Below, one piece after another: positions 23,776-32,499 of a stretch of 64,000 bases of DNA. How positions within the stretch are numbered: position 1 is the stretch's first letter; the number at the start of each line of letters is the position of its first letter. This DNA is from Acidimicrobiales bacterium (GTDB lineage: Bacteria; Actinomycetota; Acidimicrobiia; Acidimicrobiales; Poriferisodalaceae), in contig JAWKIQ010000003.1 in assembly GCA_041394185.1 (NCBI GenBank), forward strand, positions 434,001-498,000, read 5' to 3'. The notes under the pieces are model-generated. The model did no database searches. It was not told where the DNA came from and was given only the letters and a program-made list of their open reading frames with translations. The position numbers and the translations under genes are program-made.

Positions 23776-25869
23776 ATGAGCAATGACGCAGTCGAATTGA
23801 GCTTCTTCAGCAGCGCAGTCTTGCGTCGCTGGTACCTGCCGGTCGGCCTGGCCCTGTTGGGGCTGGTCGCCGGGTTCGTATTGCGCCCGGCCCCCAGCGA
23901 GCTCAACGAGGCTCGAACCAAGGTGCTGATCAGGCCGGTGACCGACTCGGTCCTCGACTCGAGCTTGCGCGTCGATCAGCTGATCAACGAAGACACCGAG
24001 ACCGAAATCGCGGGCTCCGACCTGGTAGCCAGGTCGGCACTGGAGAGGCTTGGGGACGATGTACCCGCCGACCTCGACATCGACGAGATCGACGACAACC
24101 TCACGGTCACCGTGAGAACCGATTCGCAGATCGTGGTCGTCAAGTACGGCGACGAAGACCCCGATGTTGCGGCTGCTGTGGCCGACGCAATCGCCGCGGC
24201 GTATCTCGACGCGCGATCGAACGCCGCTGTCGCCGAACGAGATCGCCAGGCCACGTTGCTGGCCCAAGCCATCGCCGAGAACACGCGAGACCTGACCCAG
24301 GCGAACCTGACCATCGAAACGGCCGAGCGTGAGGCTGCCGACCGTTCCGAGCTCGAGAGTCGCATCGCCCGCCTCGAGGAGCAGGTCGCCCTCAGCCAGC
24401 TGAGCGGAGACGAGAACGATCCGACGGGCGACCCGATAACGCCCCTGCGCAATCAGCTATCAGCACTTCCAGACACCGTCTCGCCCGCCGAGTTGGCATC
24501 CGCGCGGACCAGCCGCGATCTCACAATCGGCCAGATCGCCGATCTTCGCGACTCGCTCGTGTCGCTGTCGACCCTGGAGATCGACGGTGGCGTGATACTC
24601 GAACAGGCCAGACCGGGCGAGCCAGTAACGTCCACGACCGGCCCCCTGATCATGGCGATCCTAGGATTCGCCGGCCTGTTGCTGGGGTTCGTGCTGGCAG
24701 TCGGGTTCGAACGTTCGGCCGCAATTCGCAGGGCCGGGGCCTCAGCCGACGGCTCGGGCGGCGCGACCTCCCCCCCACCTGGTCAAGCTCCCGATGCCCC
24801 CGGGTCCGGAACCATCTACCTGGGCCAAACGGCCCCGCAGTTCACGTTCGAGTCGCCCGCCCCTGCTGGCGGACAACCCGAGGTTGCACACAGCGAACAC
24901 GCGACCCACGCCGGGGTCCCCGCAGCGGCGGGCACCGCGGTGATGACCGCTCCTGCCCCAGCCGCAGCCGACTCGCACACCGAGCCGTCACCCGAGTTCG
25001 TGGCAGTGGCACCCCAGCCGATCGTAGAGCCCGAGCCGCCGGTGCAGCCCGAGTACGAGTACGAACCAGAGCCCGAGTACGAGTACGAACCAGCACCAGA
25101 GCCCGAGTACGAACCAGAACCAGAGCCCGAGTACGAACCCGAACGCGAGCCCGAGCCCGAGCCCGAGCCCGAAGCGATCGAGGTCACGTCGCAGGCGCCG
25201 GCGGTCGATGGATTGGTCTTCGAAGATGCCGGTTCTGCTGCTCCCGCCCATCCGACGGGGCTGCCGGTTCTGGCCGACATCCCCAAGATCTCGCGCTCGG
25301 CACTGGACCCAATCGTCGCCACCGACCCCAGCAGCGAGCCTGCCACGGCACTGCGACGACTGGCCGGAATAGTCATCGCAGATACCGCCGGCCTGGTGAC
25401 TCCTTCGGTGATGATCACCTCGGCTCGGCCCGAGGAAGGACGCAGCACAGTCGCCTCCAACATCGCGACGGCTCTGCGCCTCGACGGACACGACGTGATT
25501 CTGGTGACAGATTCCTACGAGAGCGTCATCGCACCGGGAGTGCACGTCTTGCCTCCAGGAATGCGGGTTGGGCCCGACGACAGGTTCCCCGACGAGGAGC
25601 GCTTCACCGCACTGCTGGAAGAGGCCCGCCAACTCGTCGACGTGGTGATCATCGACGGACCGCCCATGCTGACCGACGCCGAAGCGGTTCGTGTCGCGGC
25701 CCTGTGCGACCGCGCTCTTCTGGTCGGGCTGAGTGGTCGCACGACGACCAACGACGTCACAGACGCAGCGCGCCTGATCCAAGAGGCCGGCACCAAGGTC
25801 ATCGGGCTTGCGACCACCGTGAGGCCCTCATGGATCGCTCGACGCTTCGGCGACCGCAGCGTCGGCTGA
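23776..25869 (+). CDS. Wzz/BY-kinase-like polysaccharide co-polymerase with Tyr-rich linker
   Basis: A 697-aa membrane protein. Residues about 18-38 and 290-312 are membrane spans flanking a Wzz-type periplasmic domain with coiled-coil segments (about 160-215). A low-complexity linker (about 330-465) is Pro/Glu/Ala-rich and holds a run of EYEYEPEPE-type repeats with about nine tyrosines (about 419-465). The C-terminal domain (about 495-697) resembles a CpsD/Wzc bacterial tyrosine kinase: SARPEEGRSTVASNIATAL replaces a canonical GKST P-loop with GRST, and VVIIDGPP near 625 is Walker B. The Walker A' aspartate motif is degenerate (VILVTDS) and there is no C-terminal Tyr cluster. It probably controls polymer length; kinase activity is uncertain. 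Confidence 0.82.
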   Translation: MSNDAVELSFFSSAVLRRWYLPVGLALLGLVAGFVLRPAPSELNEARTKVLIRPVTDSVLDSSLRVDQLINEDTETEIAGSDLVARSALERLGDDVPADLDIDEIDDNLTVTVRTDSQIVVVKYGDEDPDVAAAVADAIAAAYLDARSNAAVAERDRQATLLAQAIAENTRDLTQANLTIETAEREAADRSELESRIARLEEQVALSQLSGDENDPTGDPITPLRNQLSALPDTVSPAELASARTSRDLTIGQIADLRDSLVSLSTLEIDGGVILEQARPGEPVTSTTGPLIMAILGFAGLLLGFVLAVGFERSAAIRRAGASADGSGGATSPPPGQAPDAPGSGTIYLGQTAPQFTFESPAPAGGQPEVAHSEHATHAGVPAAAGTAVMTAPAPAAADSHTEPSPEFVAVAPQPIVEPEPPVQPEYEYEPEPEYEYEPAPEPEYEPEPEPEYEPEREPEPEPEPEAIEVTSQAPAVDGLVFEDAGSAAPAHPTGLPVLADIPKISRSALDPIVATDPSSEPATALRRLAGIVIADTAGLVTPSVMITSARPEEGRSTVASNIATALRLDGHDVILVTDSYESVIAPGVHVLPPGMRVGPDDRFPDEERFTALLEEARQLVDVVIIDGPPMLTDAEAVRVAALCDRALLVGLSGRTTTNDVTDAARLIQEAGTKVIGLATTVRPSWIARRFGDRSVG

Positions 25870-25897
25870 CGAACCAACACGCCTGCGACCGCGCGTA

Positions 25898-25915
25898 TCG
25901 CTGACACCTCAGCGA
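25898..25915 (+). repeat. Hairpin after the Wzz/kinase gene
   Basis: tcgctga-cacc-tcagcga is a perfect 7-base stem with a 4-base loop, 29 bases after the stop codon. It could weaken readthrough into the glycosyltransferase genes; no T-run follows. Confidence 0.35.
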
Positions 25916-25967
25916 TGGCTACGCTCGATGCACAGATGGGGCGGGCGAGCAGTCATCTGTCGCTGCC

Positions 25968-26030
25968 ACGACCTCACATCGGAGCCCAAGTGAGCCGATG
26001 GGAGGCAATCGCCTAACCCGACGAGGTCGT
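25968..26030 (+). ncRNA. Possible structured leader (three-way junction) before the Alg14-like gene
   Basis: acgacctc (25968-25975) pairs perfectly with gaggtcgt (26023-26030), enclosing two hairpins: catcgg/ccgatg (25977-25982 with 25995-26000) and aggc/gcct (26003-26006 with 26010-26013). The outer stem ends seven bases before the ATG at 26038. The arrangement could be a cis-regulatory RNA; it matches no riboswitch consensus that I can align with confidence. Confidence 0.35.
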
Positions 26031-26037
26031 TCGTGAC

Positions 26038-26487
26038 ATGAAACTGCTGTTGGTTTCCTCAAATGGAGGTCATCTTCACCAGCTGCTGGCTCTCCGGTCG
26101 TGGTGGGAAGAGCACGACCGCGTTTGGGTAACGGCCGAAAAACCCGACGCCGAGTCGCTGCTCGAGGGTGAACGTGTGGTGTGGTCCAACCACCCGACCA
26201 CACGAAACATACCGAACATGGCCAAGAACTTCATTCTGGCCCATCGTGTGATCTCGACCTTCAAGCCAGATGTAGTTGTCTCCACCGGGGCCGGAGTAGC
26301 TCCACCCTTCTTTCTCGCGGCGAAGCTGCGCAAGGTCAACACCGTGTACCTAGAGGTCTACGACAGGCTCGATTCGCGGACCATGGCCGGGCGCATGTGT
26401 TATCCGCTCAGCGACCGGTTCCTGCTGCAGTGGGAAGAGCAGCGAGGGCTATACCCACGAGGCATCGTCGTAGGGAGGGTTCTGTGA
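26038..26487 (+). CDS. Alg14/PssD-like glycosyltransferase membrane subunit
   Basis: A 149-aa protein of the Alg14 family. It opens with LLLVSSNGGHLHQLLAL (about residues 3-19), the glycine-rich acceptor-site loop of Alg14/PssD, and has PDVVVSTGAGVAPPFFLAA near 79-97 and YLEVYDRLDSRT near 105-116. In bacterial capsule loci PssD and PssE (Alg14 and Alg13 halves) together transfer a sugar onto a lipid-linked acceptor, with this subunit recruiting the catalytic half to the membrane. The next gene encodes the Alg13-like half, starting on the last base of this stop codon, so a complex is expected. Start ATG 26038. Confidence 0.87.
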   Translation: MKLLLVSSNGGHLHQLLALRSWWEEHDRVWVTAEKPDAESLLEGERVVWSNHPTTRNIPNMAKNFILAHRVISTFKPDVVVSTGAGVAPPFFLAAKLRKVNTVYLEVYDRLDSRTMAGRMCYPLSDRFLLQWEEQRGLYPRGIVVGRVL

Positions 26488-27068
26488 TGACACCGCGTCC
26501 GGCCCAAACCCAGGTGCAGGTCAAGCACACCGCTGCTTCGAGCAAGCCCAAGGTCATCACCCGGCACGTACTGATGTCGCTGGGAACCGACGTGCACCCG
26601 TTCGACCGGGCGGTCGAATGGTTCGATTCGTGGCTTGCCATCGAACGGCCCCAGCAGATCCAGGCGTTCGTCCAGCGCGGATACTCGAAGCCCGGATGTG
26701 CTCCTTCGGTCGAATACTTTGCGTTCCACGACCTCGTGCGCGAACTGCAGGCCGCCGACGTCGTCATCACCCACGGCGGACCGGGCTCGATAGTCGAGTG
26801 CCGCCGCGCCGGGAAGCTGCCCATCGTGGTTCCGCGCGACCCAGCACTGGGCGAACACGTCGACAATCACCAACAGCTGTTCTGCGAGCGCATGGCCGCC
26901 GCCGGCCAGATCCTCATCGCCCGCACCGAGGAAGACTTCCGCGCCCTTCTCGACGACATGATCGCCAACCCTCAGACACTGCCCCCTCAAGACCAGCGCC
27001 ACGTCGACATGACGGTGAGGCGGGTTGGTCAGATCGTCGAACGCCTGGTCGCCGGGCGAAGGCGGTGA
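26487..27068 (+). CDS. Alg13/PssE-like glycosyltransferase catalytic subunit
   Basis: A 193-aa GT28 C-terminal-type domain. VLMSLGTDVHPFDRAVEW (about residues 28-45) is the Alg13 N-terminal block, and VITHGGPGSIVECRRAGKLPIVVPR (split in two: VITHGGPGSIVEC near 91 and KLPIVVPR near 108) is the nucleotide-sugar-binding site, followed by EHVDNHQQLFCE near 122. It should form one enzyme with the Alg14-like protein. A leading 20-residue Gln/Thr/Ser-rich tail is extra. ATG 26487 overlaps the previous stop by one base, with AGGGAGG eight bases upstream. Confidence 0.87.
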   Translation: MTPRPAQTQVQVKHTAASSKPKVITRHVLMSLGTDVHPFDRAVEWFDSWLAIERPQQIQAFVQRGYSKPGCAPSVEYFAFHDLVRELQAADVVITHGGPGSIVECRRAGKLPIVVPRDPALGEHVDNHQQLFCERMAAAGQILIARTEEDFRALLDDMIANPQTLPPQDQRHVDMTVRRVGQIVERLVAGRRR

Positions 27069-27073
27069 CCTCG

Positions 27074-28063
27074 ATGCAGCCCGCTACCAGCGCGGCCCAA
27101 ACGACCCCGTCTGCCGGCGAAGACGCGAACGATGTAAAGGTCCTGTTCCTAGCCGGTCTTGGTCGATCGGGGTCGACGATCGTCGCCAACGTGCTCGGTC
27201 AACACTCCAACGCCGTCTCCATAGGCGAGTTGGTCCACCTTTGGCACAGGGGTCTTGCCGACAACGAGTTGTGTGGTTGCGCCAAACCACTCCGCGACTG
27301 CGAGTTCTGGACGCGTGTCGGCGAGGTGGCCTTCGGAGGCTGGGATCACCTGGACCTCGACGAGGTCATCGACCTCCAGAGGCGAGTCGACCGCAACCGC
27401 TTTGTGCCCTTGATGGTGGTTCCGCAGCTGCATCCGTCTCGGGCCCGTGCTCAGGCCCGCTACACCTCGATCCTGCTCGACATCTATCGCGCCATCCGCG
27501 AGGTGAGCGGCGCAGAGGTGATAGTCGACTCGACCAAACACGTTTCCTACGCCTACCTGCTGTCGCAGATAGAAGGCATCGACGTGAGGGTTGCCCACCT
27601 GGTGAGAGAGAGCCAGGGTGTTGCGTACAGCTGGGCGAAGACGGTCGCCAGGCCCGAGGTCACAGCCGGCCACGACGAGATGCCGCGCTACTCACCGGCT
27701 CGCACCAGCTCCAAGTGGCTCAGCTACAACCTGATGCTGCACGGCTTGCGCACAGTGCGCACCCCACGCCAGTTGGTGCGGTATGAAGACGTCATGAGCG
27801 ACCCGCGCGGCCAGGTCGCTTCGCTGATGGAGTTCGCGGGGCTCACGCCTCTCGAACTCGACCACATCGGCGACGGCTGGGTGGAGCTGGGCCCCACTCA
27901 CACCGTGGCCGGCAACCCCAGTCGGTTCAAGCACGGGCGCGTCGATCTGCGCCTGGACCGCGCCTGGGTCGATGAGATGGAACCACGTGACAAGCGGATT
28001 GTCGGAGCCCTCACCTGGCCCCTCAGCACTGCCTATGGCTACCGCAGACAGGAGCAGAGATGA
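27074..28063 (+). CDS. PAPS-dependent sulfotransferase
   Basis: A 329-aa sulfotransferase. The 5'-phosphosulfate loop is FLAGLGRSGSTIVANVLGQH (about residues 28-47) and a 3'-phosphate site is around VDSTKHVSYAYLL (about 153) and LVRESQGVAYSWAKT (about 176). YEDVMSDPRGQVASLMEFAGL near 240 is the common C-terminal block of cytosolic and carbohydrate sulfotransferases. It probably transfers sulfate from PAPS to a sugar of the polymer or its lipid precursor. ATG 27074 has a GAAGGCGG site upstream; GTG 27065 overlapping the previous stop is an alternative. Its 3' end overlaps the GT2 gene by four bases. Confidence 0.85.
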   Translation: MQPATSAAQTTPSAGEDANDVKVLFLAGLGRSGSTIVANVLGQHSNAVSIGELVHLWHRGLADNELCGCAKPLRDCEFWTRVGEVAFGGWDHLDLDEVIDLQRRVDRNRFVPLMVVPQLHPSRARAQARYTSILLDIYRAIREVSGAEVIVDSTKHVSYAYLLSQIEGIDVRVAHLVRESQGVAYSWAKTVARPEVTAGHDEMPRYSPARTSSKWLSYNLMLHGLRTVRTPRQLVRYEDVMSDPRGQVASLMEFAGLTPLELDHIGDGWVELGPTHTVAGNPSRFKHGRVDLRLDRAWVDEMEPRDKRIVGALTWPLSTAYGYRRQEQR

Positions 28064-28986
28064 CGAACGAAAGCCGTGACGGTCAGGTCGATGTGACCGT
28101 GATCGTGCCCACGCGCGATCGGCCGGAGTTGCTCCGCAAGACCCTCGCCGCCATAGCCGCACAGAGCTACGAGGGAGTCGTCGAAGCCATCGTTGTGTTC
28201 GACCGGACCGAGGTCGACGGCTCGCTCGACAGCAACGACGCGCGCCGTCCTGTGCGCACGGTGTCCAACCAACGCAAGCCCGGCCTCGCCGGTGGACGCA
28301 ACACCGGGCTCGAACTGGCCTCAGGCACCTACATCGCCTTTTGCGACGACGACGACACATGGTCCTGCGACAAGCTCGCCCTTCAGCTTGCCGTGCTCGA
28401 GAGTTCGGACATGCGCATGGCCGTCGGCGCCATCGACGTGCACTTCGAGGACACGACCACACGGCGGGTTCCTGACATGGGCCGCATCACTTTCGATGAC
28501 CTTCTCAGGTCGCGCATCGTCGAGGCGCACCCGTCGTCTTTTGTGTTCGAGCGTTCGCTCGTCGATGAGGTCGGCATGGTCGACGAGGCCCTGCCGGGGA
28601 GCTACGCCGAGGACTACGAATACCTTTTGAGGATCGCCAGGGTCACCGACATAGCGGTGGTGCCAGACGCCATCGTCAACGTGCTTTGGCACACCGCGAG
28701 CTTTTTCGTCGAGAACTGGCAGACGCGAATAGACGCACTCACATATCTGCTGGGGTGCTACCCCGAGTTCGATCGTGATGGCGTCGGTAAGGCCCGCATC
28801 GAAGGCCAGATCGCGTTCGCCCACGCAGCCATCGGCAACCGCTCGGAGGCCCGCCGATGGTCCAGGCGGACCTTGCGCTCGTCGTGGCGAGAGCGCCGCG
28901 CCTACCTTGCCCTTCTGGTCAGCACCGGCCTGGTATCCGCCGACACGGTCGTGGCCAAGATTCAGCGCTTCGGCCGGGGCATCTGA
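28060..28986 (+). CDS. GT2-family glycosyltransferase
   Basis: A 308-aa GT-A fold enzyme. TVIVPTRDRPELLRKTL (about residues 13-29) is the family N-terminus, GLAGGRNTGLELASG precedes the metal-binding acidic motif FCDDDDTW (about 94-101), and LPGSYAEDYEYLLRIAR (about 182-198) includes the ED catalytic base motif. It adds a sugar to the growing repeat unit; sugar unknown. ATG 28060 overlaps the sulfotransferase stop by four bases (ATGA). The C-terminal 70 residues are helical and basic, suiting membrane-edge attachment. Confidence 0.88.
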   Translation: MTNESRDGQVDVTVIVPTRDRPELLRKTLAAIAAQSYEGVVEAIVVFDRTEVDGSLDSNDARRPVRTVSNQRKPGLAGGRNTGLELASGTYIAFCDDDDTWSCDKLALQLAVLESSDMRMAVGAIDVHFEDTTTRRVPDMGRITFDDLLRSRIVEAHPSSFVFERSLVDEVGMVDEALPGSYAEDYEYLLRIARVTDIAVVPDAIVNVLWHTASFFVENWQTRIDALTYLLGCYPEFDRDGVGKARIEGQIAFAHAAIGNRSEARRWSRRTLRSSWRERRAYLALLVSTGLVSADTVVAKIQRFGRGI

Positions 28987-28988
28987 CG

Positions 28989-30290
28989 ATGGCGGGCCGC
29001 CCGACCCGCTCGAGATCGTGGCCGCTGACGGCGGTCATCGTGGGCATGCCGTTGTGGTGGGCGCTTGGTCTCGGCGGCCTCATCTGGCAGATCGCGGCGA
29101 TCCCCATGGCCGCGATCCTGCTGCGAAAGACACCGGTTCGGGCCCCCAAGGGCTTCGGCACCTACATGCTGTTCATTGCGTGGGTGTTCGTCTCGATGAC
29201 CCAAGCAGACGGCCTTCGCTTCATCAGCGTCGGCTACCGGCTGGTGTTGTACATCGCCACTGCCGTCGTGTTCTTGTACGTGTTCAATCTCTCGCACAAG
29301 GAACTCCCCCGCGAGCGGATATTGAAGCTGGCTGTCATCTACACGGGCTTCGCTGTCTTGGGCGGTTATCTGGCGGTGACCTTCGGGGACTTCGAGTTCA
29401 CCTCGGTAACCGAGAGCCTCCTGCCCGCCGCAATAAGACAGAACGACTATGCGGTGAGCCTCGTCCACCCGACGCTCGCCCAGAACCAGAGTTTCCTGGG
29501 GTTCCCCCTGTATCGCCCAACAGCACCCTTCACCTTCACCAACGAATGGGGCTCGGCGCTGGCCCTATTGGCTCCGCTGATGATGGCTGCCTTCGCCGGC
29601 CTCGACCGCAAGTGGCGCACCTGGATAGTGCTGATCGGGTTCTTGGCGCTTGTGCCCATCGTCGTATCGGTCAACCGGGGCCTTTGGATCGGCCTGCTCG
29701 TAGGCGTCACCTACGGCGTGTTCGTACTGGCCTCCAAGGGCGACATGCGGTACCTGGTTGGAATGCTGGTGGCCGGTGCGGTCATCGGTCTGGCACTGGT
29801 CGCCTCGCCGCTTGGCACCCTGATCTCGGAACGTATTGCCAACGGCCACTCTGACGACGGCAGGCTGACGCTTTACAGCCAGGTCATCGACCAGGTGCAG
29901 GATTCGCCGCTGGTCGGCTACGGGGCACCCAGGGTCAACGAGGAGCGGCCCGGCCTGCCGGCGGTGGGAACACACGGCCAATTCTGGACTGTCCTCTACA
30001 GTCACGGCATCCCGGGCGCCGTCATCTATGTGATGTTCTCGATAGGCCTGGCGTGGCGAACCCTCAAGAATCAAGACCGCGTAGGGGTTTGGATACACGT
30101 CACCACGGCTTTGGTGCCCATGTTGATGTGGTACTACGAGCTGATCAACCAGCCGATCTTCCTCGTCTTCATCGCCGGAGCCATAGCTCTGAGAGGTGTG
30201 CCGGACGAAGACGGGCAAGCCCCACCCGCCAGATCCTCAACTGCGACGCAGGTTGTTCCGACTGGAACCCAGCAGCTCGCAAGGACCTGA
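28989..30290 (+). CDS. O-antigen polymerase/ligase-like membrane protein (Wzy/WaaL type)
   Basis: A 433-aa protein with about 10-12 predicted membrane segments. Blocks of the O-antigen ligase superfamily are visible: PTAPFTFTNEWGSALALLAPL (as TFTNEWGSALALLAPL near 195), SVNRGLWIGLLVGV near 237 where WaaL-like proteins carry the conserved Arg, and a large extracellular loop with SDDGRLTLYSQVIDQVQDSP and GYGAPR near 290-320 followed by THGQFWTVLYSHGIPG. It should polymerise repeat units or ligate the chain outside the membrane. The start ATG 28989 follows the GT2 stop by two bases. Confidence 0.83.
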   Translation: MAGRPTRSRSWPLTAVIVGMPLWWALGLGGLIWQIAAIPMAAILLRKTPVRAPKGFGTYMLFIAWVFVSMTQADGLRFISVGYRLVLYIATAVVFLYVFNLSHKELPRERILKLAVIYTGFAVLGGYLAVTFGDFEFTSVTESLLPAAIRQNDYAVSLVHPTLAQNQSFLGFPLYRPTAPFTFTNEWGSALALLAPLMMAAFAGLDRKWRTWIVLIGFLALVPIVVSVNRGLWIGLLVGVTYGVFVLASKGDMRYLVGMLVAGAVIGLALVASPLGTLISERIANGHSDDGRLTLYSQVIDQVQDSPLVGYGAPRVNEERPGLPAVGTHGQFWTVLYSHGIPGAVIYVMFSIGLAWRTLKNQDRVGVWIHVTTALVPMLMWYYELINQPIFLVFIAGAIALRGVPDEDGQAPPARSSTATQVVPTGTQQLART

Positions 30291-30293
30291 ACA

Positions 30294-32498
30294 TTGACGT
30301 CTACCGTGGTCGAACAGCCGATCGTTAACCCCAGCCTCGAGTGGATTATCGACATCCTCAGAGGCCATGACGCCAACGTGGTGACCACCCGCGGCAAGTG
30401 CCCGGACGACCACGTCGAGCTGGACCGCTTCACGGTCTACCCGTCGGTCAACCAGCCACGGATGCTGATCAGCGGGGCATCGCGAGTCGTTCGCGGAGCG
30501 GTGCTGAGGCGGGCCGCCACCAGATCGGGTGGTCACAGCTTGGGCTCGATCGCCAGATACCTGGGTGCCAGTGCCGCCCATCTGGGCATCGATCACCTCG
30601 CTTTGGGCCCCGACATAGTGTTCAGCGCCCCGATGGACGAGGCGGCCGAGCGGTCGAGCTATCGCGAGCCCCGCACACTGACCGAGTATCTCGAGTCTGC
30701 GATCGACGACCACGAACTCTGTCTCGCCGTCAACCTGGGCCCGCTGCGCCCCAACCGCAAGCCGGTTCTACAGCTGATGGACCGCAGCGGTTCGCTGGTC
30801 GCCTATGCCAAGATCGGTTGGGATGAGTCGACCCGCCGCATGGTCGAATCAGAAGCCGGGCAGCTCGAGAAGTTCGATGGAAGACTCTTCCGAAACCTCC
30901 TCGTTCCCAAGCTGCTTCACTTCGGCCGGTGGCGGGAGATGTCGATCCTGATCACGGCACCCCTGGTCGACGACGGCCCAATCGATATGCCACCACGCAT
31001 GGTTCTCGAGGCTCTTGCCGAGGTGGCCAGCCTGACCGAGCAGTCGCGGGTGCCCCTGGCCGAAGCCGATTGGACACTGCGCCAACTGGCACGGGTCGAA
31101 GCGCTTGGCCCCGCGGGCGCGGAGCTGGGCGAAGCACTGACACGGTGCCTCAGCTCGCACGGAGATCGCCCTGTCACCTTCGGCTCGTCCCACGGCGACT
31201 GGTCGCCGTGGAACATGCGCCGCATGGGCCGGCGCGTCGGTGTGTGGGATTGGGAGCGCGCCGCCGACGACGTGCCAATCGGTCTCGACCTCGTGCACTA
31301 TCACTTCCAGCGTTCGTTCCACTCGTCTGGCAAGTCGGTGGCCAGTGGCCTCGACAACGTCCAGCAGACGGTTCCCTCGGAACTCGCGCGGCTGGGTGTT
31401 GATGGTGACGAGCACGACCTGATCACTGTTCTGTACCTCATCGAGCTGGCTCTACGATTCGCGGAATCTTCTCTGCGAGACGACGCCGAGCTGGTCCGCA
31501 CCTATAAGGAACTGATCGTGGAATTGCGCCACCACATCCCGCGTATCGGCGAGAAGACCGAGGATCGGCGAAGCGAACGCCACGACCCGCCGGTCGCTGA
31601 CAAGCCTCGCCTGTTTACCCGTCGAATGCTCGGAGGTTCGGGCGTTCCGACGCCGGCCCGCGACGCCATAAAGAAGGCCGCCAAGGGATACGGACGGGCG
31701 ACCTCGAGCTATCGCGTGCTGCCCAACACCTACATCGTCGGCGCACAACGTTGTGGCACCACCTCGCTGTTTCGGTACCTCACCCAACACCGCTCGGTCG
31801 TGGGCCCGATGCTCGAGAAGGGTGTGCACTTCTACGACACCAACTACACAGGCGACCTCGACTGGTACCGGTCGCACTTCCCTACTCAGGCGCGTTTGAA
31901 GCTCTCGCGGCAGCTGAACGGCTGCGACATGCGCACCGTCGAGGCGTCGCCCTATTACCTGTTCCACCCCTTTGTGCCCGAGCGCATCCATGCGGCGACC
32001 CCCGACGCGAAGATCCTCGTGCTCGTCCGCGACCCCGTCGAGCGGGCCCTGTCGCACCACAATCACGAGGTCAAGCGCGGGTTCGAGACCGAAGACTTCG
32101 CCTCGGCACTGGACCTCGAAGCCCGACGTCTGGCAGGAGAGGTCGACCTCATGGCGGCCGATCCGCTGTATGTCAGCTACGCACACCAGCACTACTCGTA
32201 CGCCGCCCGCGGGCGCTACATGGAACAGATCTCGCGCTACGACGAACTGTTCGGCAAGTCGAACGTGATGGTGATCCGAACGATCGACCTCGAGGCCAAC
32301 CCGGCCCAGGTCGTCGACGAGGTGCTTCGTTTCCTCGGGGTCGCTTTGATGGGATCGATCTCGTTTCCTCGCTACAACGCTCGGCGATATCCGTCGATGG
32401 ACGAATCGCTGCGGTTGAGGCTGCGTGAGGAGTTCGCGGCTTCTGACGCGGCTCTTGCCCAGCGCATCGGCAGGGACGCCGACAGCCTGTGGGACTGA
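30294..32498 (+). CDS. Fusion: APH-like kinase domain + heparan-type sulfotransferase domain
   Basis: A 734-aa two-domain protein. Residues about 150-400 form an aminoglycoside/choline phosphotransferase-like kinase: the Brenner motif SHGDWSPWNM (His 300, Asp 302, Asn 307) and the metal-binding VWDWERA (Asp 319). A basic linker (about 410-470) leads to a PAPS sulfotransferase of the heparan NDST type: YIVGAQRCGTTSLFRYLTQH (from residue 480), KGVHFYD near 510, ASPYYLFHP near 545 and LVRDPVERALSHHNHE near 575-590 for 3'-phosphate binding. It probably phosphorylates and sulfates a glycan or its carrier; both substrates are unknown. TTG start at 30294 has AAGGA eight bases upstream and follows the Wzy-like stop by three bases. 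Confidence 0.85.
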   Translation: MTSTVVEQPIVNPSLEWIIDILRGHDANVVTTRGKCPDDHVELDRFTVYPSVNQPRMLISGASRVVRGAVLRRAATRSGGHSLGSIARYLGASAAHLGIDHLALGPDIVFSAPMDEAAERSSYREPRTLTEYLESAIDDHELCLAVNLGPLRPNRKPVLQLMDRSGSLVAYAKIGWDESTRRMVESEAGQLEKFDGRLFRNLLVPKLLHFGRWREMSILITAPLVDDGPIDMPPRMVLEALAEVASLTEQSRVPLAEADWTLRQLARVEALGPAGAELGEALTRCLSSHGDRPVTFGSSHGDWSPWNMRRMGRRVGVWDWERAADDVPIGLDLVHYHFQRSFHSSGKSVASGLDNVQQTVPSELARLGVDGDEHDLITVLYLIELALRFAESSLRDDAELVRTYKELIVELRHHIPRIGEKTEDRRSERHDPPVADKPRLFTRRMLGGSGVPTPARDAIKKAAKGYGRATSSYRVLPNTYIVGAQRCGTTSLFRYLTQHRSVVGPMLEKGVHFYDTNYTGDLDWYRSHFPTQARLKLSRQLNGCDMRTVEASPYYLFHPFVPERIHAATPDAKILVLVRDPVERALSHHNHEVKRGFETEDFASALDLEARRLAGEVDLMAADPLYVSYAHQHYSYAARGRYMEQISRYDELFGKSNVMVIRTIDLEANPAQVVDEVLRFLGVALMGSISFPRYNARRYPSMDESLRLRLREEFAASDAALAQRIGRDADSLWD

Positions 32499-32499
32499 T

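Noticed and set aside
25021..25180. CRISPR-like or satellite repeat in the gagtacgaacc-rich stretch.
   Set aside because: The repeats are in-frame Glu-Tyr-Pro codons of the kinase-like gene, without spacers.
25968..26030. Reading the leader as a c-di-GMP-I riboswitch.
   Set aside because: The consensus bases and helix order do not align; only a generic three-way junction is supported.
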